DNA of 64,000 bases from Sistotremastrum niveocremeum HHB9708 (lineage: Eukaryota > Basidiomycota > Agaricomycetes > Sistotremastrales > Sistotremastraceae). The notes under the pieces are model-generated. The model made no database searches. It was not told the origin of the DNA and saw only the letters and a list, made by a program, of their open reading frames with translations. The position numbers were made by a program, and so were the translations under genes. Where the stretch lies: the NCBI GenBank assembly GCA_001630475.1, contig KV419396.1, forward strand, positions 558,001-622,000, read 5' to 3'. This document shows, in pieces, positions 1 to 13,555 of this stretch; the first letter of the stretch is position 1; each line of letters begins with the position of its first letter.

Positions 1-33
1 CCTTAACCGCACTCCCTAATCCGCGCAATTCAG

Positions 34-3000
34 TTCTTCTTACGAGAAGAAGATATTGGAAAGTCACGAGCTGCTGCTACTGTTCCACGTCTTGCCGAGT
101 TGAACTCTTATGTCCCCGTTCGAGTTGTTGAGGGCCAACCTGGTCAGCCAATCAGCATTGATTTGATCAAAGGATTCCAGGTAACCAAACTTTCACACAC
201 CATCATGGTGAAGCTTATAAGATTTTATAGGCTGTTGTTCTCACCAATGTTCCTTGGAGTACACAAGTTGAGATCAATGACTGGACTCATAAAAATGGCG
301 TCTACTTCATTGCTGCTGAGACCCGCGGTCTCTTTGGGTGAGTTAGATTCGCATTTGTTCGCAAAAATGCTCTGAATTTCTTTAGCTCCGTGTTCAATGA
401 CTTCGGCCCCGAATTTACCTGCGTTGATCCCACCGGAGAGCAAGCCCTGTCTGGTATGATCGTGTCAGTCGTAAGTGATTCATAGGTTCAATGAAAATCC
501 CCTCTCATAGTCGTAGGATGAAGAAGGTCTTGTTACATGTCTCGATGAAACTCGGCACGGCCTAGAAGACGGCGACTTCGTCACCTTCAGTGAGGTTCAA
601 GGAATGGTCGAGTTGAATGGATGCAAGCCTCGCAAAGTCACTGTGAAAGGACCATATACATTCTCTATCGGTGACACCTCAGATTTGTCACCTTATAAGA
701 CTGGTGGTATCTTCCAGCAAGTCAAGATGCCAAAGATTATTCAATTCGTGAGTTATCAATTTACGGTCATGATCATCAATACTAATCTCTTTGGATCCTA
801 GAAATCACTCAGAGAATCCTTGGCTTCCCCCGAATTTTTCATCACCGACTTTGCCAAATTTGACCGACCCGCCACTCTGCACGTAGGCTTCCAGGCGCTA
901 TCCGCTTTCCAGGAGAAGAACGGGAGATTGCCTCGCCCACGGAACCCGGAGGATGCCTCAAAGCTCGTTTTACTAGCATCTGAAATTAGCTCTGAAGAGC
1001 TGTCGAAATCTGTTTTGGAAGAGCTTGCTTATCAAGCCACCGGCGATCTGTCTCCTATCAATGCTGTCATTGGTGGTTTCGTGGCTCAAGAAGCTCTCAA
1101 AGCCGTCTCTGCCAAATTCCATCCCATGGTCCAGCATTTGTACTTCGATTCTCTTGAGTCACTGCCAGCAACTACGCCTACTGAAGCTGATTGTGCCCCT
1201 CTGAACTCTCGTTACGATGGACAAATCGCTGTCTTTGGAAAGACCTTCCATGACAAGATTGCTAACCATCGTCAGTTCTTGGTTGGTTCAGGTGCCATTG
1301 GATGTGAGATGTTGAAGAATTGGAGTTTGATGGGGTTGGCTACTGGGCCGCAAGGAATAATCCAAGTTACTGATCTGGATACGATTGAGAAGAGCAATCT
1401 TAACAGACAATTCTTGTTCCGACCCAAGGACCTGGGTAAATTCAAGTCGGAAACTGCAGCTGCAGCTGTCATCGACATGAACCCCGATCTTAAAGGTCAC
1501 ATCGTTGCCCGACAGGACCCCGTTGGACCTGAGACTGAAAGTAAGAGTCAGCGACCAAGATTACGAATGCTAGCTAATCGTTCTCGAAAGATGTCTATGG
1601 CGATGAATTCTTTGCTTCCATTGACGGCGTAACCAATGCGCTGGACAATGTCAAAGCCCGTTTGTATATGGATCAACGTTGCGTGTTCTATGAGAAGCCT
1701 TTACTGGAGTCTGGAACCCTTGGTACCAAGGGCAATACCCAAGTTGTCGTCCCCCACCTTACCGAGTCATACGCATCGTCACAAGATCCCCCAGAAAAGG
1801 AAACACCTTCTTGTACGCTAAAGAATTTCCCCAACACCATCAACCATTGTATCGAGGTTCGCATCATTGAAGTGTGGAACTAATGATATACTGACTTACG
1901 TTTCTAAAGTGGAGTCGTGCTGCATTCGATAGTCTCTTTGTCAAACCCGCCGAATCTGTTAACTCATATCTCTCCGATCCCAACTACATCGAGTCTTCGT
2001 TGAAATACACCGGAGATGCGACGGTGCAAGTCCAGCAGATCCTCTCCTTCCTTGTCACGGACAAACCTCTCACTCTTCAAGACTGCATTGTCTGGGCTAG
2101 ACATCAGTTCGAAGAGAACTACAACAACAGTATTCGACAGCTCTTGTACAGTCTGCCAAAAGATGCCGTATGTTCTTCTTTACTTTTTGTGCAGCCTTGT
2201 CTCAATATATCTGCAGGTCTCCTCAACGGGACAACCGTTCTGGTCCGGCCCGAAACGTGCTCCTGACCCGTTGACTTTCGATTCCAACAATGTTTGTCGT
2301 CCCTCTTCTGAGAGTGCGACGCATCCTGATCGTCAATCTAGTTGATTCACCTTGATTATATTATCGCAGCTGCCAATCTCCATGCATTCAATTATGGATT
2401 GCGAGGCGAGCGAGATCCCGCGATCTTCAAGAAGATCGCAGATGCTGTTGTTGTTCCCGAATTTGTCCCCAAGAGCGGTGTCAAGGTCCAGATTAATGAA
2501 AATGACGCAGCGCCAGAATCCACTGGTGAAGAAACCCATTTTCTATGTCATCCCTGCTCAACTAAATCCTGACATATAGCTGCGGGCGAAACATCGGAAA
2601 TTATCGCCAAACTCCCTCCGCCCTCGTCTTTGGCCGGGTACAGATTAACACCCGTTGACTTCGAAAAGGACGATGACACCAACTTCCACATTGACTTCAT
2701 CACCGCAGCGTCAAATCTGCGTGCTTTGAATTACAACATCCCCACCGCCGACAAGCACACTACCAAACAGATCGCGGGCAAGATCATCCCAGCCATCGCC
2801 ACCACCACATCACTTGTGACCGGTCTTGTATGCTTGGAGCTGTACAAGGTATGGACACCAAGTATGCCTGTCACTGATGGTACTAAAAGAGCTCGCCAGA
2901 TTATTGACAAGAAGTCGAAACTGGAGGATTACAACAACGGCTTTGTGAATCTTGCACTTCCCTTTTTCGGATTTTCGGATCCAATCGGAGCCCAGAAACA

Positions 3001-3485
3001 GAAGGTATGCCGACGCCACTTGTGTTATATGAATCCTGTGTGACTCCATTTGTCTCAGTACGGTACCACCGAGTGGACGCTGTGGGATCGCTTCGAGTTC
3101 AAGAACGATCCGACGTTACAAGATATTATCCAATGGTTCCAGAAAGAGCACAAGCTGGACATCGGTATGGTTTCTCAGGGAGTATCCATGCTTTGGTCTT
3201 CGTTTATTCCCAAGAAAAAGGTACGTTTTCTCATCGAGCACGGGGACACTTTATTTCGCGTACTGACGGCTCCCAGGCGAACGAGCGCCTTGGCATGAAA
3301 TTGAGTGCATTGGTTGAAAACGTCAGCAAGAAGCCGATACCCCCACATGTGAAACACCTGCTACTGGAGGTAATGGCAACTGATGAGGAAGGCGAGGATG
3401 TGGAGGTAAGGTTGCTTCGGTTAACGCTGGAGATGTCAACTAATATGTCTCCGTGTAGGTTCCGTTCATTATTGTCAGAATTTGA
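34..3485 (+). CDS. UBA1: Ubiquitin-activating enzyme E1 (5' partial)
   Basis: E1 adenylates ubiquitin and passes it to its own cysteine, then to E2 enzymes, in cytosol and nucleus. The window opens in an intron (bases 1-33, ending ...ttcag), so roughly the first 80 residues are outside. I read 14 exons: 34-180, 231-337, 386-470, 517-747, 802-1540, 1591-1856, 1910-2167, 2217-2291, 2342-2525, 2580-2848, 2900-3004, 3059-3220, 3277-3405, 3459-3485; the phases agree throughout. Visible landmarks are the N-terminal pseudo-adenylation half ([20 protein letters not shown]), the ATP-binding loop [13 protein letters not shown], the stretch [16 protein letters not shown], the catalytic cysteine in [12 protein letters not shown] (codon 1812-1814) and the ubiquitin-fold end VPFIIVRI just before TGA. 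The 51-nt intron 2849-2899 has no stop in frame. It is called an intron because homologues run directly from LELYK into IIDxK. Family assignment is very secure. Confidence 0.95.
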
Positions 3486-4456
3486 GAGAGCATATAGAAA
3501 GAGACTAGAAGAGAATTTCAATGTAGTGATTGTTATAGTGTGAGATATGAAGCATGGTTCTAGTAGTCACCAAGTCAGCAGTACCATATGCATACCATGC
3601 CGGACGCGGCACAAATTAGGCTGGGTAAGGGGTGTAGGTGTACTATCGTCAATTATCGGCATGAAACAGACTAGGCAGGTGCGCCTGCAACCGGGCAATG
3701 CTGCGGTTAACTCTTTAGATAATAGTACGCCGTGCACTGGCAGACCGACTACGATCAGAAGTCACATCAAGCGTCAGATTCTGCGATGATAGTGTCAGAC
3801 TAGTATGCAGGGCCTATCAAGTGTTGTATCAGCGAACACCATGTTAGCCTCGGTCCAAGTTTGATCTGAAGTGGCATTGATGGCACCGAAAGTGGCCGAC
3901 GAAACCGAATACGGAGGCTAGGGGACATGCAGGTTCTAACAAAGACATCGGATGGGCAAATGCTGGCCTTGAGGCTAAATCACAAGGGCAGACTGAATGG
4001 GCGAGTCATAGTCGAGCGCGAGATTACTCCAGTTATGCAATGTTGCGGTGAACGTGTAAGGAGGAGGTCCGGGACTATCGGAGTTTGAAAACGGAACAGG
4101 AAAAGGGACTTGGTATTTTTTGCGCCTCGTTCGCACCGTCACCAACGCAGCCGCAGTGACTCGTAGAGTTCTGGTACGGGTCCCTGCCAGTCTTTCCATT
4201 CTCCTTAGATTCCGGTTGACTCTCAACCACTGCTCTCTGCGATCCCCAAGGATCCCCTGTAGTCAGCTTCCCCTCAAAAATACCTAGGCAACCCCTTCAC
4301 TGGACGTCTTGCCAATCTCCTCACGATCTCTTTTACGACCCACTCCCCTCGCCCCCAGCCTGTTCGAACAGGCATCCGACTCCCCACCACCCTGCATCTC
4401 CTCGTCCATCGACACTGCTAGGTGTCTTTTTTTCCAAATTTTCTGCCTTTGCATCG
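3486..4456. other. Intergenic: UBA1 3' flank and cyclin promoter
   Basis: About 970 bases with no supported gene. The short open frames here have no recognisable domain and no codon pattern like the neighbours. The last 150 bases before the cyclin ATG are pyrimidine-rich, including a T run near 4428-4434, as is common in basidiomycete promoters. No tRNA or repeat was recognised. Confidence 0.6.
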
Positions 4457-6511
4457 ATGCCAGTTCCCATTCCCCGTCGCGAGCCCGCTCATCATGTTCT
4501 AAAACCCGCTCCCAACAAATCTGATCTTCAGTATCTTCTCCATTCAATTCCTGACATTCCCGACGGGCCCCCTCCTGCTTTTTCGACGCGCGAGAGATGG
4601 ATCGACTCTCTGCCACCCTGGAGGCGCGACAAGTTGAGGCATGTGAACGACGAGCGCGACGATGCCAGCATCTCTCTGCCCAAGTTCCTCAGTGAGGGAG
4701 AGTTTTTCGACCCCCCTCACATGATTCACGAGATGCCTCCAATCGATGACCCGATGGCCCTCGATTCAGACGTCGCGTTCAGTAACCCATCATCGCATCA
4801 AACCAGCAGATACCCCACTAATTCTCATTACGATCCGCTGCTTGCTCGGAACGTTGGCCATGAGCCCGCTTCTTCGAACCACAGCAGGCGGTCGTCTTCA
4901 TCTTCTACTAGACTCTCATCTGTTCACGATTCCTCTTTGCAATCTTTCAAGGGCTGTCACTCTACGACAGACTCTCAGGACAAAACATTTCAAGTCCCCA
5001 GGCCTGATGAAAAGGCCCAACACGAGCACGTCTCTCATGGCCAACACGTGCGAAACCACACTGGTCAAAGCGCGATGGCGGCAGATTCTCCCTCCGCCTT
5101 ATCGACTGTAGCCCCATCTGCGAGCCCTTCCTACGCCAAGTCGTGCGAAGCCCTCGCTCAGTGGACCGCGCAATATCTCTGGAAAGTCACCACTCAAGGG
5201 TTGAGTCTCCCCTCCACCCACGTGTGCTCCGAGTACGTAATATTTTTTCGAGCAAAAAATTTTCACAGGAGCTTACTCTTTTTTAACAGCACTTTTGTCG
5301 AGACTTTTCCGACTGAACCGCACAAATATCTGGCCGAGAGTATTCACTCTGTTTTTCTCTCAACTCTCATTCAACCGTCTGTTGTTATCCTGGCTTTGCA
5401 GTATATTTCCCGTCTTCCCGTTCATCTCGGCCTTCGTCGCACAACTCAAGGAACAGTTCACGAGTTCAGAAAACTGTATATCGGCGATGTTATCTCCGAA
5501 AACAGGGCCCTCGGATTTTCCAATGCTACATACGCTTCTTTCAAACTTTTTGTCATTGCTGTCATTCTGAGGTTAGTGCCTGCCAAATCAAGTAATCAGA
5601 TATGAAAGCTGACTTTTATCACAGTAACAAAGTGCTCGACGATCATGTGTTCACCTTGAAGACCTGGTATGTCGATCTTCTGTTTCGTTGAGGTCATATT
5701 CTGACCGTTTTCTAGGACTGAAGTGTCGGGCATCTCTCTCGACGTGCTCAACAAGCTTGAGTGGTTGAGTCTCGATTTGCTCTCTCACGAGCTATCTTTG
5801 TCTCCTCAGGAGTGGGGTAATTGGGTGCACGACTTGTCTCGCTACCACAGGTCCCTTGCTCCCTTTCCCCTCCCTATCGGTGCACCGAAAGAGACCCCGC
5901 ACAACGTCGTTCGGTGTCTTTTCGAAGATCTTCTCAAGGCTCAGTCCCCTGCAGTCGCTCCCGGTCTGCTTGTCGAGCCCGTCTTCCTTGGGATCGAGAA
6001 CCGGATCCTGGAGAAGGATCGCGAACGCCAGGAATTAAGAGACTTTGATCCGGTGGATTTCGACCTTGATGAAGACGGTCCTCTCCGCGAGGAATACATT
6101 CCGAAACGTCGTTCTTCTGGGAGCTTCTCGCTGCCCGACAACTCTAAGGCAGAGCGGATGCTTCCCCCGCCTGCTCAGTGGTCACCTGGCGCTGCAGATT
6201 CGCCAGTGAACGTTCCCACGAAAGCGTCCTATCAGGCAGTTCAGCGCAGCCCCCGCTCCTTCGAGGGGATCATGTCATCGTTCCAGCACTTCCTCCAGCC
6301 TTCCCCGCATTACCACTCATCGATCGCAGAGATTGACGTTAAACATCATAACGCCGTCTCCAGTCACTCTTTTCCGGCCTCTTATCATACATATAGTGGA
6401 TCCTACATCACCTCCGCGTTGCGGCTGAGCGCACCGGTTAATGCAACCTCTTATTTCCAATCCGCCTTCTCAGCACACGAACAATACCAAGCTCCGTGGA
6501 TCAGGATTTAG
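4457..6511 (+). CDS. Cyclin-domain protein, fungal PCL-like
   Basis: Predicted regulatory subunit for a cyclin-dependent kinase. Exons 4457-5232, 5290-5571, 5625-5666, 5716-6511 (631 aa). The first ~225 residues are Ser/Pro/His-rich and look disordered. The cyclin box starts around TFVETFPTEPHKYLAESI, continues through QYISRLPVHLG and SNKVLDDHVFTLKTW, and ends with GISLDVLNKLEWLSLDLL and SLSPQEWGNWV, the order seen in fungal Pho80/PCL-type cyclins. The C-terminal ~230 residues are low complexity. Intron 1 (57 nt) is a multiple of three with no in-frame stop, so its retention would add 19 residues at the edge of the cyclin box. The start is the first ATG of the frame. The exact cyclin subfamily and partner kinase cannot be told from sequence alone. 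Confidence 0.8.
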
Positions 6512-7107
6512 ATTCACAACACCGCATTCTTGGACTTCATTTTTTGCGCAATAACTTGATCTCGATAAGGCCCGTTTTTTGCCTTCAGCTCGACTTTCAT
6601 AACTGTATATGCTTTCCTTCAGAGAACGGCGGCTTTATCTTCTCCATGACCTTGTTCAAATTGATCGCTTCTTTCATCCACTTTGCCCACTTCTCGTTCT
6701 GTCTCCCATCATCCCCTGTCGATGTTGTTTGGGCCTATAGAGTATGCAATGCCAGAGGCAATGCGTCCTCACTGGGATCTTCCTTCCTATCCTCGATTTA
6801 CCACCAATCTTCACCTTCTCACTACCTTCTCATCAGATCTTCACTCCCTTTCCATTTTCCTTACCGTCCGCACTCCTCCATCACCACGTCCGCTTTTCTT
6901 TTCTCTCTTTTCTCATTGCCGAACGTCTTTGGCACTCTTGTGACTTTACTTTTCCTCGTTATGTGTGGTTCCCAGCATTTATCGGGGCTATTCTCTGTAG
7001 CTTGTGTGTTGTTCCCTGTATACACGTAGCTTATGAAAATAGGATTTTACATATGCACCCTAGATCAAGTAAGCGATAGACGCCCAAATCAAGACTTGCA
7101 CTCGACC
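6512..7107. other. Intergenic: cyclin 3' flank and DPH1 promoter
   Basis: About 600 bases without a supported gene. The stretch near 6660-6960 is strongly C/T-rich on the plus strand, with long runs of ctt/tcc, which fits a fungal promoter pyrimidine tract upstream of DPH1. The open frames there read as low-complexity Ser/Leu/Phe translations of that tract and were not accepted. Confidence 0.5.
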
Positions 7108-8806
7108 ATGGAGGAACCCAAGGCACAACGGCGAACGAAAAGAATTGTCGGTCGCAAGACGATTCTCCAGTCTCAATCATCTGGATCCGCTATTCCCCTT
7201 AGCCATCGCATACCCGAGTCAATAACGAAAGATCCTCTACTCAACGATGCCATTGCACTACTGCCCTCAAACTACTCGTTTGAGATACACAAGACGATAC
7301 ACCAGATCCGCAAGAATGAAGCTAAAATGGTAGCATTGCAGATGCCGGAAGGGCTGCAGATGTACGCGTGCACGATCGCCGACATAATAGAGCGGTACGC
7401 AGGTGCTAACCCTTGTCATATCGTATGAATACGAGACTGAATGGGATTCTTCCAGTTTTACAGACGCTCTTACGGTGATCATGGGCGATGTGACATATGG
7501 GGCATGTTGCATTGACGATTATACAGCTATGGCTTTAGGGTGTGACATGTTGGTGCATTATGGGCACAGCTGTCTTGGTCAGTCTAGTTTGTTTTGCCTG
7601 AGATGGCATGAGAGCTTACTTTCTCGCCCCATTTCAAGTGCCAATCGATGCTACGAAGATCAAAACTCTTTATGTCTTCGTGGAGATCAACATCGATGGG
7701 AGCCACCTTTCCAAAACTGTACGACTGAATTTCCCTTCGGACAGGAATGCTTTCCACGAACATTTAATCGACAACGAAGAGGAGCGAAGGCAGATCCCGG
7801 CTGGCAGCCAGCTTGGCAGTTTACAACATTTGCGCATAGAAGCTCCAGACAGTTCAACAGTTATAACCGATTCTTCACTGGCATCCTCAAAACAGGATTC
7901 GTCGAAGCGAACTCGTCTGGCCCTAGTTTCTACCATACAATTTGTTGCAGCTATTCAGAAACTCAAAGAAGAGCTGACTATTGCGCCTGTTGAAGATGCC
8001 GATATGCAAGCATCGGCGTCAGGGTCTTCCATTGGTGTCTATGATGTGACAATACCTCGATCGAAGCCACTTTCTCCTGGCGAAATTCTAGGTTGCACCG
8101 CACCTCGATTAACAGATATTGACGCCATTCTGTAAGTCAACGTTTCTAATGGTTTATGCCGGGCCTCTAATACAATGTCGAATCCAGGTATGTCGGTGAC
8201 GGCAGATTCCACCTAGAGTCAATAATGATTGCAAATCCATCTGTACCGGCATTCCGATACGATCCTTACTCGAAGAAGATTACACGAGAACGGTATGATC
8301 ATGGAGAGATGAGATCGATAAGGGATGAAGCAGTCAAGATAGCCCAGGACAGCATCGTGGCTATCAGAACCGCAGATACCAAGAGTAGTATGTGGGGAGT
8401 GATACTTGGTACCCTTGGTCGCCAGGGCAGTTTCCGCCAATTACAGGTAATGTCGTCCGTGAACATTCTCTAGATTATCTCATCATCATACTGCTAGGCT
8501 ATCACGAATCAACTTTCCACGTCTGCTCATCCTATTCCTTTCGTCCCAATTCTCTTGTCGGAACTTTCTCCTGCTAAACTGGCTCTCTTCAATCCACATG
8601 TATCCACCTTTGTGCAGACCTCCTGTCCTCGTCTCTCCATCGATTGGGGTTATGCCTTCGACAGACCGTTACTAAGTCCGTACGAGGCGTCAGTGGCGGT
8701 GGGGAAACGAAAGGGCTGGAATGACACTTCAGAATCAGTGTATCCTATGGATTTCTACGAGGCCGGGAGCCCCTGGGCTTTATCTCGGGTTACTGGTGTA
8801 TTATAA
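7108..8806 (+). CDS. DPH1: Diphthamide biosynthesis protein 1
   Basis: With DPH2, DPH1 forms the radical-SAM-like iron-sulfur enzyme that transfers the 3-amino-3-carboxypropyl group of SAM to a histidine of elongation factor 2, the first diphthamide step. Exons 7108-7394, 7456-7577, 7639-8131, 8188-8446, 8498-8806; phases agree. Family motifs are [77 protein letters not shown] and [12 protein letters not shown]. The three cysteines expected to bind the [4Fe-4S] cluster are seen in GACC, LGCT and TSCP, so the protein looks catalytically complete. The start is an ATG in a good context (ctcgaccATGG). NPC1 begins about 190 bases downstream on the same strand. DPH6, a later enzyme of the same pathway, lies 16 kb away in this window. 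Confidence 0.95.
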
Positions 8807-8997
8807 AATTGTCTGATTAGCCCCAGTGTATTTTTCATAAGTAGTCATCGAATCCTTTTCTGTCGAAGACGAATATTTGGACTGCCGCTCGTTGATCTTT
8901 GACTTCTGCTCAAGGACCGGAATCGGCACCGGCAGACATGAGCTCATAGCGGTCGCCGCGTCAGACGCGCATACTCGTTCACAACCTTCTCTACGCC

Positions 8998-11900
8998 ATG
9001 GACCTCCACGAACGAGGAAGATGTTCCATGAGAGGGTCCTGTGGATTTAACAATGGCAAACCATTGCCTTGTCCAGACAATGGACTTGCTAGCGAAGTGG
9101 GTTGTTTTATTCACTACGACCTTCCCCGCAATCTGATTCTCCTAGCCGGAAGACGACGATGCTCGGTCGCTACTAGTTCAAACGTGTGGTGCAGACTACG
9201 CCGAAGGATCTGTGTGCTGTACCAACGGCCAGGTCGAAGCTCTGAGCACCAATTTCCAACAGGTCACAGCTCTCATCTCAACATGTCCAGCTTGCTGGAA
9301 CAATTTCCGCGACTTCTTCTGTAGTTTCACCTGCTCGCCCGACCAGAGCACATTCCTAAACGTCACTTCGGTGAAAGGGGAAGCTGAAAAGGCTGCCGTC
9401 AAATCAGTCGATTTCCTGGTGGAGAGCACATTTGGCGAGGGATTTTACGGCAGCTGTCAATATGTCCAGGCTGGTATAAGCAATTCTTTTGCGCTGGATC
9501 TAATGGCACCCGGAGCCAAAGATTACAAAGGGCTCTTCGCCAAACTTGGGCAGGAGTCAGTGTTAGGCAGCCCATTCCAAATCAACTTCCCCGAGTCAGC
9601 AGCACAAGAGCTGGCGCCACTCAACCTTACTCCTCGCTCTTGCACAGACTCAGCATTGGACAGCCGATGCCCCTGTGTCGATTGTCCAGCGGTGTGCCCA
9701 ACACTGCCAGACTTGCCACCCCCCGGCTCCGAATCCAGCTGCAGCGTCGGAAGCCTGTCATGTCTATCATTCGTCCTCGTCCTTGTGTATTCCCTGGCCA
9801 CCGCAGGATTTTTGGCGGGTTATACCCTTCAACTCACACTCCGCAAACGTCGCGAACGGCGGTACCAACGAATTGCGTTGTCCACCGATACAGCATCTGA
9901 CAATGTGCTTTCTCCTGTTGCCCGCAGCAGGGGGCTTGTAGGGGCATCCTCATTGACCCCTTATAGCGATGGGGACAACTCTCTAGGAGGACAATCGGGG
10001 CAGTCAGAATCAAGGCATTTGGGCAGAGGCGCATCACTTCTCGATCCACACGAAACCCTTCAACCTCGACAATATCGTCTCAACACGATCCTTCGCCGCG
10101 CCTTTTATCGTTTGGGAGTCGTTTGCGCGGGCTATCCTTGGGCAACTTTTGCTGTAATGTTCACGCTCGTGGGACTGTTGAACCTTGGGTGGCAGAGATT
10201 TGATATAGAGACGGATCCAGTGCGCCTTTGGGTCGGTCCTTCGTCAGACAGCAAAATCCAGAAAGAATACTTTGATGAGCATTTTGGGCCCTTTTATCGC
10301 CCCGAACAAATTTTCGTCACTGCAGGCGGTGGCTCTCAGGATGTGCCGGCTCTATCTTGGGACAGGCTGAAATGGTGGCTGGGCGTAGAAGACGAAATAC
10401 GACGTCTTCGATCAAGCCCGAATGGCTATACATTGTCGGATGTTTGTTTCAAACCCGCTGGTCCCGAGGGTGCCTGCGTCGCACAGTCCGTCACTGCTTG
10501 GTTTGACCGTGACCTGGATAACTTAGATCCAGAATCGTGGAAGGAACAATTGACCGAATGTGCCAAAAGCCCGGTATCTTGCCTTCCAGATTTCATGCAG
10601 CCCCTGGACCCCGCCTTCGTCCTGGGAGGGACCCCTGAAGATCTTGAGACGGGAGAAAAACGTCACATGGATTCTCGCTCCTTGGTGATCACGTATGTAG
10701 TAAACGATTCGCTGGATCCTGCAAAGAGATCCCAAGCCGAAGAATGGGAGCGGTCCCTCCGTGCATACCTAACCGAAGTTGCGCGATTGGCACCCCAAAC
10801 TTCACAGTCAGAGGTCGTCTTTTCGACAGGCGTCTCTTTGGAAGAGGAGATAAACAAGAGCAGCAATCTTGACACGAGGATAGTCATTCTATCCTATGTT
10901 ATTATGTTCCTCTACATATCCGTTGCATTGGGCGGAGGCAGTGCCGATCCAGATCGACCCTCTGTGTGGCAGTCTGTGTCTCATTCCACCAAGGCGCTTC
11001 TCTACTCTCTTGGGATTCGTAAGTCCAACCTCCCACCAGAAAACACAATCCATTATGGGGTGTATTCAAGCCTGTCCAATCATTTTGTGACGTCCAAGGC
11101 GCTTCTTGGACTGTTTGCTATTGGATTGGTTGTTCTCTCTGTGTCTTCGTCCGTCGGATTCTTCTCTGCCATTGGTGTCAAGGTGACATTAATCATCGCA
11201 GAGGTGATCCCTTTCCTTGTCCTTGCAGTCGGAGTGGACAATATCTTTATCTTAGTGCATGAACTCGATCGACAAAATATTGCGCATGGTCCCAATAGCT
11301 CTACCCTCGTTCCTGACACTCAGTCCAGCGTCTCGCCAATCAACTTCAATGAGCGCACTCTGATCGATTCCTCACGCGAGCACTCTGTCGATGCGGACTC
11401 CCTTCGACAACACCTTTCGCCTGAAGAGCGAGTGGCACGAGCTCTTGCAAAGATGGGACCGTCTATATTACTCAGTTCTCTTACCGAGATTGTTGCATTC
11501 GCTCTCGGCGCCTTGGTGCCAATGCCAGCGGTGCGAAATTTTTCGCTCTATGCCGCAGGCAGCGTCCTCCTCAACGCCATCCTTCAAGTCACCGTATTCA
11601 TCAGCGCTCTGGTCTTGGATCTACGCAGAACAGAGGTAAGCGGGGAATCTTCTTACTCGCAATCCTTCTGAATATTTGGTAGGCCAATAGATTGGACTGT
11701 TTCCCATGTATCAAAGTACCCTCGCGAATCGCTCTGGTTGACAACTTGCCCCTCACCAACCAAGGCGCCATTACTCGATTCTTCCGACGTTACTATGCGC
11801 CATATCTGCTCAAACGACCTGTGAAAAGCGCTGTTCTCGTGTTTTTCTCTGGTGTTTTCGTTGCGTCCATTATCTCCATCCAAGGGTTACACTTAGGATT

Positions 11901-13450
11901 CGGTATGTGCGTCCTTCTTTGGGCCAGACTCGTCATTGACTGAGAAACTCAGATCAGAGACTTGCTTTGCCGTCTGACTCGTACCTTGTGCCATACTTCA
12001 ACGCCGTTGATGACTTATTGCAAGTTGGCCCTCCTGTCTATTTTGTCGCGAAGGGCGTGGATGTCACGCAAAGAAAGGGGCAGCAGTTGCTATGCAATGG
12101 CTTCACGACCTGCCGTCCCGACTCAATAGGCAACATCCTGGAAGCCGAACGCAAGCGACCTGCTTCTTCCTTCATCACTCAACCCACAGCCTCGTGGGTT
12201 GACGATTTCTTGAAGTGGCTCAACCCACAGGTTGCGCAGTGCTGTCGAGTTCTCAAGAGAGATCCCAGCACTTTCTGTGGGGAGAAGGACCGCCCACGCT
12301 TATGTAGAGCTTGCTATGAGGATGCGGAGCCTGGTTGGAACATCACCATGGATGGCCTTCCGGAGGGACCCGAATTTATGCGCTATCTAAACCAATGGCT
12401 AATTTCTCCTTCTAGCCAAGACTGCCCACTCGCTGGAGCAGCACCATATGGAACAGCTCTCTCACTGGATACAGACAGGGAGCATGTCATTGCGTCTCAC
12501 TTCCGTACTTACCACGCACCACTCAAGTCACAAGACGATTTCATCAATGCTTTCACTTCTGCACATCGGATTGCGGATGACTTAACAAGGAAAACCGGAG
12601 TTGAAGTTTTCCCTTATTCTCTATTTTATGTCTTTTTCGATCAGTACGCTCATATAATCGGAATCACGGAGGAAGTATTAGGACTGGGCCTTGCCTCCGT
12701 CCTGATTGTGACCGCGGCTCTACTTGGTTCATGGCGCACGGGAGCCATAGTGACCTGTGTAGTGGCACTGACAGTCATCAACGTCATGGGTGTTATGAGT
12801 ATCTGGGGTATAATGTTGAATGCGATCAGTCTCGTCAACCTTGTCATCTCTCTCGGCATCGCTGTCGAGTTCTGTTCACATATTGCAAGAGCCTTTATGG
12901 GTGCTGGAGCTGGACTTCCTAATGATCACCCGGGAGGTCAAAAGGAACGCGACGAACGCACATGGGTCGCACTAACGGATGTAGGGCCTGCTGTGAGTAC
13001 AACGGACCTCATTTCCTCGATTTAAACGCTGGACGCTAACGCGGCGCAGGTCCTGTCTGGCATCACGTTCACTAAATTGATTGGGATGTCGGTGCTCGCG
13101 CTCACCAAGTCACGACTGCTCGAGGTGAGTGGGTGGATGCACTTGGTAGCCAATTCATCTGATCGGTTTCCAGATATACTATTTCCGGATGTGGCTTACA
13201 CTGATCATTTCTGGAGCGATGCATGGTCTGATCCTCCTTCCCGTCGTGCTGAGTCTTGTCGGTGGCCAAGGCTATGCTCTCGAAGACGCTGACGAGGAGT
13301 GGATGACCAACGTCACACGGCGGCATGCGTATGAATATCGGTACGGTTTATGCTTTTCCTAGGAAACAGAGACTCATGACCTTTTATAGCCCGTTTGTTG
13401 GGGACGACGACGACTCTATAAATAGTGCGAACGACAGAATACCACTATGA
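8998..13450 (+). CDS. NPC1: Niemann-Pick C1-type sterol transporter
   Basis: Moves sterol out of the vacuole/lysosome lumen (yeast Ncr1). Exons 8998-9096, 9146-11635, 11683-11902, 11953-12992, 13050-13124, 13174-13340, 13390-13450, about 1383 aa, the usual family size. The cysteine-rich N-terminal domain is clear (HERGRCSMRGSCG, LPCPDNG, TCGADYAEGSVCC, CPACWNNF, FTCSPDQ), followed by a transmembrane helix near CLSFVLVLVYSLATAGF, the luminal middle domain, the sterol-sensing domain (IVILSYVIMFLYISVALG; KALLGLFAIGLVVLS; VIPFLVLAVGVDNIFILVHE) and the C-terminal permease half (VLSGITFTKLIGMSVLAL, IYYFRMWLTLIISGAMHGL). Oddity: the first usable ATG leaves no hydrophobic signal peptide, and no in-frame upstream ATG exists in the 190-bp gap to DPH1. 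The true N-terminus may lie in an exon I could not define. Confidence 0.93.
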
Positions 13451-13555
13451 TTCAAGAATGTTATCATTTAATCACCTCAGTAGTTAGAAATATCACGAAA
13501 TTAATAAAAAACAGTACACGGCATAGCTTTCTGACGTCGAACGTGCGTGCTGAGC

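Noticed and set aside
4284-4616. Minus-strand frame of 110 codons overlapping the cyclin start
   Set aside because: Antisense shadow of the cyclin promoter and first exon; no domain.
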